Below are positions 1 through 9,827 of a stretch of 64,000 nt of DNA, piece by piece (the stretch's first letter is position 1; every line of letters starts with the position of its first letter). Where the stretch lies: NCBI GenBank assembly GCA_037447655.1, contig JBBHKE010003007.1, positions 1-64,000 on the forward strand. The letters run 5' to 3'. The translations under genes were made by a program, and so were the position numbers. Source of the stretch: Zygnema cylindricum. Taxonomy: Eukaryota; Streptophyta; Zygnematophyceae; Zygnematales; Zygnemataceae. The notes beneath the pieces were generated by a model. It saw only the letters and a program-made list of their open reading frames with translations, did no database searches and was not told where the DNA came from.

Positions 1-1034
1 TAAACGACTTTCAGAAAAAAGCATGATATACATCTTCATGTAATCATGCCGTATACAATGAAAAACTTTAAAAAATCTTTTGTACAGGTCAGCTGCTCCG
101 CTAAGAATAAGTATGTTTGGAGAGTTGGAAACCACTCTCAGTTGTACTTTTCTCGTTTAGGTTTTGCCCAATTTTCCTCAAATAATAATGGAGACTTCAG
201 TTGTTTATCATTTTGAACGAGTTCTGTCTATTGCTTTTGGCTTCAGTAAGAAAGTGTACTTTTATGAAATGGCGAATGGGTTTGAATACGGTGTTAATTG
301 ATTTAGAATTAGAGATACGTGAAGTTCACCTAAAGCTTGCCATTGATGAAACAATGTGAAGGCCGAAGTCTGTTGGGGCCCATTTTTCCTTCAAAGTGTG
401 ATACATTCTACTTCTGGTCTGTGACAAATGCATGGGCTTGTAGATCTCGTCAATTACTTTATTAAGATTTTGTCTATTGGATTCTTAAAAAGTTTTTTTA
501 GGATTCTTAAGGATTTTTTAGGGCTTAAAACAAATATATGATGCTGGATTGAAAGAAGACGGATGTTTGTGTAAACTTATCCGCCAAAACGAGGTCAGCT
601 GTTGCACAATACGGATTGAAATTGTTTCCTGAAACCAGTACAAGATGTTAATACCTTGTTAACTCATTTTATTTGAAAACTAAATGTCAAGAATTGTAAA
701 TAGAGTAAATAACGAGAATTTGGCCGCCTTAAATTTTGACTCTATCACCTTAAATAGAGGAAATGATTCTAATATTTTCATTATTCTATTCAAGGTAAGT
801 TTTAACAAGCGTTTTTAATTCTAACATAGGTTCATTTTAAATAGTGTGGAGTACGGAGGATGTCTGACCGTGCAAAAATGTACTTTAAATGATTTATAAC
901 AGGCCATTATCATGTTACTGTGTTCTAACAATCCGCCTAGTGCAAACGTCATAGTGACGATAAACTGTACATATTGTCAGATTCTGTATGAGTACTTTAT
1001 TTAATGTAGATGATATAAGTGCGACAAATTAGAT
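1..1034. other. AT-rich non-coding stretch
   Basis: No supported gene. Around 845-880 there is a stretch (TTTTAAATAGTGTGG and what follows) that recurs near 63708 and, inverted, inside the MITE at 16261-16753, so part of this region is probably decayed MITE-1 sequence. A GTGCAAACGTCAT motif near 943 recurs near 61839. Nothing else is recognisable. Confidence 0.5.
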
Positions 1035-1167
1035 TACACCGCATAAATTAGAGAAAACACCTTTTTGAAAAAGTTCAATCACAAAAATTAGAGTTTATAA
1101 GTCTAATTGTTTTTTTCTCTTTTTTTACTCTAATTTTTTCATTACTCTAATTACGATTCGCGGTGTA
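1035..1167. mobile_element. MITE-1 copy a (TA target duplication)
   Basis: A short element begins CACCGC at 1037 and ends GCGGTG at 1165, flanked on both sides by TA. The ends are imperfect inverted repeats and the right end carries the ACGATTCGCGGTG form seen in other copies. It has no coding capacity. The TA duplication and size fit a Stowaway/Tc1-mariner-like MITE. Confidence 0.6.
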
Positions 1168-2533
1168 CTTTCTGATCATTTCTAACTCAGGAAAACTTAA
1201 ACACTTACTGAAAGGAAAGGAGAATTTTACTCCACCTACAAGGAAATGTAGACATCTAGTTAGCTGCATTACTGTAAAATGGAAACCGAGTAACATATAC
1301 AGTTGTCGTGAGAGTGGCCCTGCACAAGTTTCCACTGTAGGTTTAATATATACCGAAGTTTGGGAGGGCTGAGATGGATTACAGTTGAACAATGGCAATG
1401 CTTGCATGGGTTTGTAGATGGTCAGAGTTGTCTATCATCAACGAAGTCATTGACCTCAACTTACTAAGATACACAAATGTAGCCAATGCAGCATTTTTCT
1501 TTTTCCCCTTTTTGTATCTTCAAATATTCACCTTCACTAGCTGTCGCTAATACTACCTCGGTTGGTCGCGCTTGATTTGCTACTAATACCTTCTCCGCTT
1601 TTTCCTCTGAAGTCCTTAAAAAACACAACTACCGTTTTAATCGTTACCTTCCCCACTATTCACATCCGTTCGTGCGTCACTATCACCTCCTCTGTGCTTC
1701 AAGAAACTACTTCTGGAAGTGACACCTATGTCATTTTGTCCTTAGTAGAATTAGTAAATCCTTGGTGCTAACACATTATTAGAATTAACTACGCTAAATC
1801 ATGTTCTGCAATATGTTTGACATGGGTCACTTAAGCATTGCGGACATTGATTTAAGATGTTAGGTTAAGGAAAAGACTCTGGCCATGTAGTTTCACCACC
1901 GCACCAGGGACTAAACAAGGCAACCTACAGCTGATCACGCCGTACCACAATTACTGTGGTCGATCGATACACTAATCTTCATCAAACAAAACCCCGCCGT
2001 CAAACGTACACAAAATATTTACGACGATCTAAGAGCGGACAGCCGCTAAAATCAAATAGTGCGCGTTCAAAGTTTGTCTACTGAAATGACGGCGCAGTCA
2101 ATAGTTTCTTCCAAAAATGATGGCAGACTTTGTCCGCCGTCCGCAATTTCTTTCATCACCGAAGACCAACCTCCACGTGTAAATCCGGTCCCCAAATGAA
2201 ACTGTACTTCTTCGACTGGAACAACCAATCTTAACTTTGACTTCCTCATGGACAGACACGTGTGCCTAAAGTGCACCGAATCTGTCTACTCCCTTTGGAG
2301 TTACATACAACACTAAATCATGTCCCCGACAATTCATCCAGCACACAAAAACTAACTAAGGCCGGAACATCTTTCTTGCACAGGCTGGCTGCTATGGCTG
2401 CTATGACTGCTATGGCTGTTATGACTGCTATGACTGCTATGATCTGTCAGCGCAGCTGCGATGTTAGAGCAGCGCAGCGCGATGTCAATCAAAGTCTAGA
2501 GTGCTCCAGGGACTGAAGGTTTCCAAAACTACA
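1168..2533 (-). other. Unassigned; probably decayed 3' LTR region of copia-A1
   Basis: No gene is supported. The right edge is well placed: on the minus strand a polypurine tract (TTTAGGGGAG) is followed by TGTAGTTTTGG at 2533, a typical tract-LTR junction just after the copia-A1 reading frame. The LTR should run leftward from there, but its other end cannot be fixed. GCGCAGC-type repeats at about 2448-2490 resemble those in the TR-GAG LTRs. Confidence 0.35.
2385..2443. repeat. Short 9-bp tandem repeat
   Basis: About six imperfect copies of a 9-bp unit (GCTATGACT/GCTATGGCT) run head to tail. Open frames across it are a by-product of the repeat. Confidence 0.7.
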
Positions 2534-3982
2534 CTCCCCTAAACCTTTAGACTCTCTCAACCACTGGGTCCACATTCCTCCCTACAAAACTTCAACTTAG
2601 GTGCAGGTAAAGGCTTAGTCATCATATTTGCTACCATCTTCTCATCCGGCAGGTAACTGAGTTTCAAAATTCTGTTCATCAACTTCTCTCTTACAAAATG
2701 CAGCTTGATATCAATGTGCTTGCTTTTAAAGTGATGACTCAGGTTGGATGCAATTGAAATAGCTGCTTGGTTGTCACACCACACTATTTGAGGTCTGGAT
2801 TGCATAAAATGAAGTTCTTGAAGGAGAGACTTCACCCACAGTAACTCCTTGACAGCTGAGCCCGCTGCCATATAGTAAGCCTCCATTGTAGACTGAGTTG
2901 TTACCTTTTGAAGCTTGCTGCTCCAGCAGCATGTTCCACTTCCAATATTCAAAATGAACCCGGTGGTGGAACGACGGCTTGGTATATCTCCGTAGCTAGC
3001 ATCACTCCACGTCTAAATTTTTACTTCATCTCCACCGAGAGCAAGTTGAAGATTCTGTGTTCCCACAGGGTACCGAAAAACCCTCTTTGCTACCTCCCAA
3101 TCTGATTTCCTCAGATTCTGTAAACTCCGACTCAAAACACCAACTGCTGCCGCAATATCCGAACTCGTACAGTTCATGAAGTTGATTAGGCTCCCAGCAA
3201 TCTGTCGGTATGGAATGGTGGCCATAAAATCTGCCTCCCCTGAATCCAAGATGTCATCAAAGATGACCCCTCCATTGGTCTCCATGCCTTCCACCTTTTG
3301 CTTGAATTCCATAGGAGTGGCACTTCCCTTTGCCTCTGCCATGCTAAACTTTTCGAGCACATTTCCTATCGCTTCCCGCTGCGTTAGATGTATTGTTCTC
3401 CTATCTTTATCCCTTTCTACTTGAATTCCAAGTATATACTTTGCTTCATCTCAAATCTTGAGTTCAAGGCTTCCTTTATTTTGTTAATCTCATTTAATGA
3501 CTTGCTTAACAGCAGCAAATCATCTACATATACCGCAAAGTAAATAGTCCCATCTTCCCCTTCCATAACATAAACTGAGTGATCTGAGCTAATCCTGACG
3601 AATCCAAGACCGATTAGAAACTCATTTAGTTTCAGATTCCACTGACGTGGAGCCTGCTTCAAACCGTGGAGCCTGCTTCAAACCGTGGAGCCTGCTTCAA
3701 ACCGTACAGGTCCACCTGCTTCAAACCGTACAGGGATTTCAACAGCTTACAGACCAGATTTTTTTTTCCGGTCTCTTCAAACATTTCAGGCTGCTTCATA
3801 TTAATTACTTCCTCTAGATCTCCATGCAAAGGGTTTAACATTGTCCAAACCTTTGTAACATATGCCAATAAGAAAAGAAGAGTGGGTTTTATCTGTACAA
3901 AATAACGAGTATGCTCTTGCATAAAGGGCATAAACCTAACGAGGAAACAAATGGCAAAGTGAACTCTGGGAAATGATGACAT
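2534..3982 (-). pseudogene. copia-A1 pol fragment (RT-RNase H), decayed
   Basis: Minus-strand remains of a Ty1/copia polyprotein. From right to left: reverse transcriptase with the YGLKQ motif (about 3660-3740) and the catalytic YVDDLL box (about 3510-3540), the connection segment (AEAKGSATP, YRQIAGSLI; 3013-3360), then RNase H with STMEAYYMAA, WCDNQAA and the HIDIKLHF region (2557-2952). The frame is broken by indels, including a frame-breaking triplication at about 3654-3712. Gag, protease and integrase are absent, so this is a truncated copy. It belongs to the same family as copia-A2 (37268-40830), with near-identical motif wording. A polypurine tract lies directly downstream at about 2534-2545. 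Confidence 0.88.
3654..3712 (-). repeat. 19-bp triplication inside the RT YGLKQAPR codons
   Basis: The 19-bp unit CGTGGAGCCTGCTTCAAAC occurs three times in a row, followed by a partial related copy reaching the end of the motif. The unit encodes part of YGLKQAPR on the minus strand. Because 19 is not a multiple of three, the expansion destroys the frame. Confidence 0.85.
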
Positions 3983-4485
3983 TCGTATTTTTTTGCATCA
4001 TTAGGTCAACATATCTAACAAAAAAAGAGAAAAGAATTCACTTCAAATTAGGCAAATTGACTAGATTCTTTAAGAAAGTAAACCTTGGTACATAAGTCAG
4101 ATAGCAGCAATTTAGTGAAAACAACTAGATGACTAGAAAGAAACCCTACTACAGCAACAATTTCTAACCTAACACTTTTCTACCAGAATCGCTGCATTTT
4201 GTTGATCAGTGATCTCTCCTCTCACCTCCAACACCCTCCCCCTCTCCCACCTCTCCTCTCCTCTCTCCTCTCTTCTCTTCTCTCTCCTCTCCATCAGCTT
4301 TTCGTGCCATGAAAACATCTCCTAGAAAATACTGTGAACTTTTCTGAGATAGAAGGACATTCCTATCGGGTATTTCTGCATGGAAAGCGTTTGAAGGAAG
4401 TCGGTCGTGACACGTGCGCTAGTTAGCATGGATATACAAAAACTGCTTAGAGTGCACTTGCGGACAAACTCCACTCTTATTTCAA

Positions 4486-4487
<2 letters not shown>
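3983..4487. other. Non-coding, CT-rich in part
   Basis: No gene found. Positions about 4210-4312 are a pyrimidine-rich tract (CTCTCC repeats), a smaller relative of the satellite that follows. Confidence 0.5.
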
Positions 4488-4583
<96 letters not shown>

Positions 4584-4672
4584 CCCCCTCTCCCCCTCTC
4601 TCTCTCTCCCCCTCCCTCTCTTTCTCTCTCCCTCTTTTTCTCTCTCACTCTCCCTCTCTCTTTCGCTCTCTC
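4488..4672. repeat. (TC)n microsatellite
   Basis: An uninterrupted dinucleotide TC array of roughly 80 bases, followed by about 100 bases of imperfect CT/CCCT repeat. Serine/leucine or arginine/glutamate open frames over it are artefacts. Confidence 0.97.
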
Positions 4673-4919
4673 AACTTGATTTCATTGCCCAATTGCATAG
4701 TTCCTATTTTTCATTGGTTCCAGCAAAGGGTCTTGAAAATATTCTCCTGTGAACTAGGACTTCCACAGGAACAATAGTCGCGATCCCATAAGTGAGAGCT
4801 AAAAAACCCGATAAAAAAGAAAAGATAGTGTCGACAAAAAAGAAAAGGTCCTCATCAAAGCCTGAATCATTTCCCTTCTTGTCTCCATGTTAAAGATAGT
4901 GAAAAACAGATTCTCTTCA

Positions 4920-7900
4920 TTACGCTGGAACTGTCTTCTCTTCTGGTCTCCACGATGAAAAAAGCCACGGAAGACAAAACAGATTAATGGAAGCGTTGCT
5001 CAACCAAAGTGCCCCAAGTATTTGAACCGAAATATAAACCCAATGAAGACAACTGGCGGCCATGAGAACTTGTTGAGACTCGGGGGAATTTGCGAGAGGT
5101 TGAAGAGCTTTAAAAGCACTCGAGATTATAGCCGCAGCTCGGTTTAGTTGGTGGAGTCGGTAACCCTGGTCACAAAAGAAAAAAAAAAACGGGGGAGATG
5201 TGGAGTCAAAACGAGCCAAAACTAAGAAATAAACAACCAGGTTTTACAATGTCACTGCATAAAGATCCACAAACTAAACCAGATGTTTTGCTTGTACCAG
5301 TACATAATCGAAAATTTGAATTAACATGATGTAAGAAGCATAAGTCAAAACCAAATCGCACTTTCGAAAAGAAACAATAAAAAATGACATGGAATGAAAG
5401 AAGAAGAGGGCTTTCAAGACAAAAAATATCTTTCCACTTTCAAAAAGAAGCAAATAAAAAAGATTTAAAATCAAAGAAGAAGAGGGCTTTTGTAAAAACT
5501 AAGTTGTCTTACATCGAAGACAAGGGCGATGAGAGGTGCCACCGGGGACCGGTAAGATACAGCGAGCTTCTCAAAAAAAGTTTGGAAAATAAACATAACC
5601 ACAGGTGGCAACAGAACAGCAGCGGCTAACGTGCCCACATAGAACTGCGAACTGAGGAGAGTTACTCCGAGGGGAAAACAGACACCGAGAAACCAAAGAA
5701 CATTTCTCCACTCGCCATAGCCTCCAGGCAACGTGCCTTGCCTCCACGGAGCTTCCCAAGGAGCTTTGCTCATAGGGGTGTTCAAGTGAAGACCTCTAGT
5801 GTGTGTCCAGTATAGGAAGAAACAAACAGTGGCCACGAATGATATGTCTGTCCCTATGAGGGCAAGCAATTCTGCATACAAATAATGTCATCACGAAAAA
5901 TATCATTACAAAGAATGTCATTACAAAAATTGTTGACACAACGAAAGTCATCATAAAGAATGCCACTACTGATGGTCATCCTTCGTCAAAAAATGCAAAG
6001 ATTCAGCTAAGATGCTTATGGATACTTCACAGCAAAAAAAAATTAATAGACTAGATCGCTTGATTACTTATAAGTAAACCCAAGGAGGTCCATGTATGCA
6101 TTATCAGACTGACAGAAAACAGGTACACAGTACTGAAAGAGCGAGGTTGTCATTTCCTTCTCAGTGCCTTGAGGATGAGATGTTAAGTATTGCAATTGCT
6201 GTTCAAACCAGATAAGACAAATTTTGACCTCAAAGCCTAAATCTACGTAAAATTTGTTAAAATAACAATGGCATGCAGATAATTGTTGTAAGATACAGGA
6301 ATATCGAAGCTTCACGCTCCATAAACAATAATATTATTGAAACTTGCATGCGCTCTTAAAGCCCATAAAGAACACCAAGGATTGAAAAATCTTGTCATTG
6401 ATTAAAATTGCAAAAAGTATGATTGCCTTGATTGATTCTTTTTCCACATAAGTTATATGCTAGCATCATTGCAGTGTATTTGCAAATGAAAAACAGAAAC
6501 TGCTTTACAAAATTTCCACGGCTCTCTCAATTTAAAACAATCATGTGTTTTACAACATGTTAATACTGGTTTTCAATGAATTGGCAAAACACGCAACCTC
6601 CACGTCCAAATAATGAACCAGGATTCCATTGAGTTCCCAACTTCCTTCTAGATTTGTTCGATTATTATGGCAATTCACGTGAACACGAACCCAATAGCGT
6701 TAATGTTTTTTTCGCCACTTAAAACATCTTGTCTCCGCCCACATTCGTCGAATTGTCGATCCCGGTTTTGATTGAAAGTTAAGATTCTCACCTTCCAATT
6801 GGCGGTCGCCGATCAAAGATCAGACAGGTGTGCACAGAGAAAAGATGTTTTTAAGTGGCAAAAAAACATTAACGATAATGGCAATACAGGGCGTGGTCAT
6901 CAGAAAATCCTACAATTTCGCCTGGTGACATGAAGGGGTATGAATCCGCAATAAACTATGTGCAGAATCTGCTGGAGAACTGTCCACTTTGGACTCCACA
7001 CGTGTGTATTGCGCTGTAAGCTGGTTCGCCAGTGCGCCGCTAAATCGCCGTATAAACTCGGTATTAGGCGCTTGCGTACACATCGGCCGGGTAGCTCAGT
7101 TGGTAGAGCTAGTGTACGGTTCACACAGGTCCCGGGTTCGAACCCTGGCTTGGCCATTTTCCAAAGTTAACACTTTGGCGCCCTAGCGATTAGTTGAAAA
7201 TCGCCGATTCTAACATGGTATCGGAGCCAGGGGGCGATGGCAAGCCACACGAGATGGAGTACATCGTGAGGGGGCGTGTTGGAGAACTGTCCACTTTGGA
7301 CTCCACACGTGTGTATCGCGCTGTAAGCTGGTTCGCCAGTGCGCCGCTAAATCGCCGTATAAACTCGGTATTAGGCGCTTGCGTACACATCGGCCGGGTA
7401 GCTCAGTTGGTAGAGCTAGTGTACGGTTCACACAGGTCCCGGGTTCGAACCCCGGCTTGGCCATTTTCCAAAGTTAACACTTTGGCGCCCTAGCGATTAG
7501 TTGAAAATCGCCGATTCTAACAGAATCCAGGCCAAGATAAAAGCATTGTGATTGCTGAAAGTTTGAGTTGAATTGAGAGGATAAAAAGTGAGAACAAAAA
7601 CTGCATGCCAGCCATTGACCTGAAAAGCCTATAAATATTCCTTGTAACATGTTTTGATATTACCTAAAGAGGTCGCAAATGATCATAACACAAAAAAAGA
7701 CCCAACACACCAGGAACACGAGACAAGAGCAAAATGCCAGCAAACAGCAAAATTGAACAAAAGAAACCAGTTCAAACAGATTAAAAACAGAAATAAAAGA
7801 TTATGAATAAAATGCAATAATCTTATTATCTATCTTGTACTTCTAATGTCGATATCTGGAGAGCAAGGGCCTTTTAAACCTTACCAGACTGTTTGGTGCT

Positions 7901-8743
7901 TCCCATAAGGCTCGCGAATAAAGGAAGTAAAATAGCCGGAGGGGCAACAGTGGCAACCGCTAGTGCTAAGGGCCCGCATAACCAAACAAAATCCTTTTGT
8001 GCCTCCTTCAGTCTTCCAAAACCAGCAGCAATCAACTCCACCACAGAAACATCTTTCGTACTTTTAAATTTTGTCGCACTAAATTCTACAAAACCTAATC
8101 CGTTTCTGAAACTTGTCAGCCCTGGTCCCGGACTCACGACTCCCGACTCTGGTTTTGAGACAGTCGGTTTCGGAACTGCGATATTTTGCCCGGAAATCTC
8201 AGTTTCAACAATGTCTACAGGATCATCTTCTCTCAGATTATTTTCGTGTTTCTGAGAAAATGTCAACATTCCTGAACCCTGCTTAAACCTTACTGAACCG
8301 GGCTGTATGCTTGAAAGACCTACAGGAGTACTTGTCAGTCTGCCATAATTTGCTGTTGACGTGGTAGCAGGAGATTCCTTTTGACTTTCATTACCAGAAT
8401 CTGTGGAAGAAGACGAAGATTCTGTCTCGTTTCTAGACGAAAATGCCAGCTCAGCAGTTGAAGGAGAACAGGCCCGTGTGCGGCTTCCCAGAGAAGGATC
8501 AACTGGAAATCTGGGGGAAAACCCTAAAAGAAACGCGTTTTTACAATGATAATTTTCATACTGTGGTCGTTTTTCACGACAGGTAGAACGTTTTCCCAGA
8601 GAGCAAAACGAGACAGCTAAGCACTGAGAGGAATAGCGAACAGGTGAGTCAAAGGATTTGCAAAAAATGTCGGAGGGCCGCAAGCGACAAGATGAAATTG
8701 TCGGTGGGCCACAAGCAAGATAATTTGCAGGAATTGCTGCCAT
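4920..8743 (-). CDS. Predicted plastid-targeted multi-pass membrane protein, four exons
   Basis: Function unknown. Proposed exons, in order of transcription: 7885-8743, 6068-6242, 5513-5871 and 4920-5165, about 545 residues. The first exon has a Ser/Arg-rich N-terminus like a plastid transit peptide, an acidic Ser-rich linker, and a membrane segment (CGPLALAVATVAPPAILLPL, near residue 260). Exons 3 and 4 add several membrane helices separated by short loops, ending WRPEEKTVPA. Junctions 1-2 (GTAAGG donor, GTAG acceptor) and 3-4 (GTAAGA, CCAG) keep frame. Junction 2-3 does not: visible donors leave two codon bases while the acceptor needs one, so a micro-exon, unusual splice site or indel is possible. 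Intron 1 holds a MITE and a TRIM element. The C-terminal FDGYRLHQLNRA junction resembles a conserved plant protein family of unknown role. Start chosen at the first Met giving a transit-like peptide; an upstream in-frame start at 8764 is possible. Confidence 0.65.
6692..6880. mobile_element. MITE-2 copy a
   Basis: Long terminal inverted repeats of about 38 bp: left AATAGCGTTAATG...CGCCACTTAAAACATCTT, right its inverse. The internal part carries GGCGGTCGCCGATC and a GTGTGCAC motif shared with copies near 12466 and 18459. It lies in intron 1 of the membrane-protein gene. No coding capacity. Confidence 0.75.
6970..7215 (+). repeat. TRIM LTR 1
   Basis: Begins TGCTGGAGAACTG and ends GATTCTAACA; 246 bp. 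Includes a CGCCGTATAAACTCGG stretch (possible TATA-like TATAAA at about 7050) just upstream of the tRNA-like sequence. Confidence 0.93.
7085..7156 (+). tRNA. tRNA-like sequence in LTR 1 (probably not a decoding tRNA)
   Basis: Folds as a 72-nt tRNA: acceptor stem GGCCGGG with CTTGGCC (7 pairs, two wobbles) and discriminator A; perfect D arm GCTC/GAGC with loop AGTTGGTA; T arm with loop TTCGAAC. The Pol III A box (TAGCTCAGTTGG) and B box (GGTTCGAACC) are intact. The anticodon arm is abnormal: only four clean pairs (GTGT/ACAC), and the loop ACGGTTC has C instead of the near-universal U33, giving a nominal GGT anticodon. No CCA is encoded. Likely a tRNA-derived Pol III promoter or structural module rather than a translation adaptor. 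Confidence 0.6.
7216..7233 (+). other. TRIM primer-binding site (initiator tRNA-Met 3' end)
   Basis: TGGTATCGGAGCCAGG directly abuts LTR1. The plant initiator tRNA-Met complement is TGGTATCAGAGCCAGG, so 15 of 16 positions match. Confidence 0.9.
7277..7522 (+). repeat. TRIM LTR 2
   Basis: Second 246-bp LTR, beginning TGTTGGAGAACTG and ending GATTCTAACA. It differs from LTR1 by three transitions, one of which restores a G-C pair in the T stem of the tRNA-like part. Confidence 0.93.
7392..7463 (+). tRNA. tRNA-like sequence in LTR 2 (probably not a decoding tRNA)
   Basis: Same as the copy 307 bp upstream except for one transition that makes the T stem fully Watson-Crick (CCCGG/CCGGG type pairing). 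Same abnormal anticodon loop lacking U33. Confidence 0.6.
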
Positions 8744-9020
8744 TGAAGGACACGCCAGTAGCAAAAGAAAGGCAAATGGAGTAAGCCTTCACAATTGACA
8801 GCAGTTTGCTCTGTGGAAAATTACTTTCCCACATTCACAAGGTTTAGGGTGGATATTCTATACCGCATCACTACTGCAAGTTGCACTCCTATACGGTACG
8901 GTACAGGTGTATGAAACGAAGAGCGTGTTTGGGCGCAGCTACATCTTCTGCGTAGAATCTGCTAAACTTACGAGCCGCCAGAAGATCCTGACATAAGAGT
9001 GGCTGTATGCTACAGTACTG

Positions 9021-9242
9021 TACACCGCCAATCGCTATTAGCGTTGTGTACGCTAATCCCGTCCCCGCTTTTTTTTTATTTTATTCTCAAATAGAATTAT
9101 CCACACTATTTAAAAAAATCCATAATTCCTAATTAGAGTAATCGATTTCTTCCAAAATTTCCAAATTCCCAATTAGCGTACACCACGCTAAATAATAGTA
9201 CACGCTAATCAAACGTACACGCTAATAGCGATTGGCGGTGTA
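9021..9242. mobile_element. MITE-1 copy b (TA target duplication)
   Basis: Begins CACCGCCAATCGCTATTAG at 9023 and ends with the exact inverse at 9240, flanked by TA on each side within a TACTG repeat. The interior has several AATTAGCGTAC motifs and a T-run. Terminal inverted repeats are at least 22 bp. Placed between the membrane-protein gene and the lipocalin gene. Confidence 0.85.
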
Positions 9243-9640
9243 CTGTACTACGATTCAGGACAGGGCAATCAGATTCGGGTGTGAGCGCAGAAAATGAAGG
9301 GTGTGACCGCAGCTTTGCCCAACCGCAATTTGCGCGTGTACAGGACCTCTTCCCTTAACGTGGCAAGAACGCTTTCTTCAAACAGATCTTTATGTACCGT
9401 ATCTTTCCATGCGAGCTACTCATCGAAGTACTGGCCGTAAAAGTAAGTGTTGATCGGGTGCATAGAGACATCCGGCGTATCGTGGCACACGTACACATTG
9501 CAGAAATCCCGCGCATTCTACAATGCACAAACGTACAAAAGAACATTCCCCTCTCTTTTCCTCATCTTGCGTAATCGTTGTTAACGTGTCGTGTGAACAT
9601 TTGAAGTCCAGCTTTGAAGGCAGCCTTTGTTTAGTGTGAA

Positions 9641-9662
9641 GTGAGTCACGTCACTCCGTGAC
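9641..9662. promoter_or_regulatory. Possible bZIP-type motif upstream of the lipocalin gene
   Basis: GAGTCACGTCACTC, an imperfect palindrome containing a TCACGTCA core, followed by GTGACC, lies about 170 bases before the lipocalin start codon. TGACGT-type cores are bound by plant bZIP factors in stress-responsive promoters. No TATA box was confidently placed, and the rest of 9243-9827 shows nothing else recognisable. Confidence 0.35.
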
Positions 9663-9827
9663 CTTTCAAGAACAGAGAGCCCGTACAATTTTGCATTCTG
9701 TCATTCTTTTTCTCTTCTGAGTACGACTTCCATCTCCTTGTTATCTTCGAAGTGAGAAGTTCCTATTCTGGTCTGGAAAAGGCAGTTGGCTGAGGAAGAA
9801 ATTGGAATAAGAAAATAAAACAAGACC

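Larger units (their letters stand above)
6970..7522 (+). mobile_element. TRIM retrotransposon with tRNA-like sequence in each LTR
   Basis: A complete 553-bp element: two 246-bp direct LTRs, a 61-bp interior, and a 5-bp target duplication GAATC (6965-6969 and 7523-7527). The LTRs begin TG and end CA. The primer-binding site starts directly after LTR1 and matches the 3' end of plant initiator tRNA-Met (TGGTATCGGAGCCAGG, one mismatch in 16). A short purine run (GAGGGGGCG) precedes LTR2. The LTRs differ at three positions, so insertion is fairly recent. There is no coding capacity, so it must be moved by another element. Each LTR holds a 72-nt tRNA-like sequence with A and B boxes. It sits in intron 1 of the membrane-protein gene, opposite in orientation. 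Confidence 0.93.

Noticed and set aside
4322-4679. Long open frames on both strands over the TC array
   Set aside because: Low-complexity Ser/Leu and Arg/Glu repeats created by the microsatellite; no start context or domain.
7085-7170. Minus-strand open frames reading MAKPGFEPGTCVNR
   Set aside because: This is a known artefact of translating the tRNA T arm backwards.
7085-7463. Two functional tRNA genes
   Set aside because: The anticodon loop lacks U33, the stem has only four pairs, and both copies lie at the same place in retroelement LTRs. Called tRNA-like instead.
9010-9249. A 7-bp target duplication TACTGTA for MITE-1 copy b
   Set aside because: The flank is a TACTG repeat; the other copies show only TA, so the longer match is coincidental.
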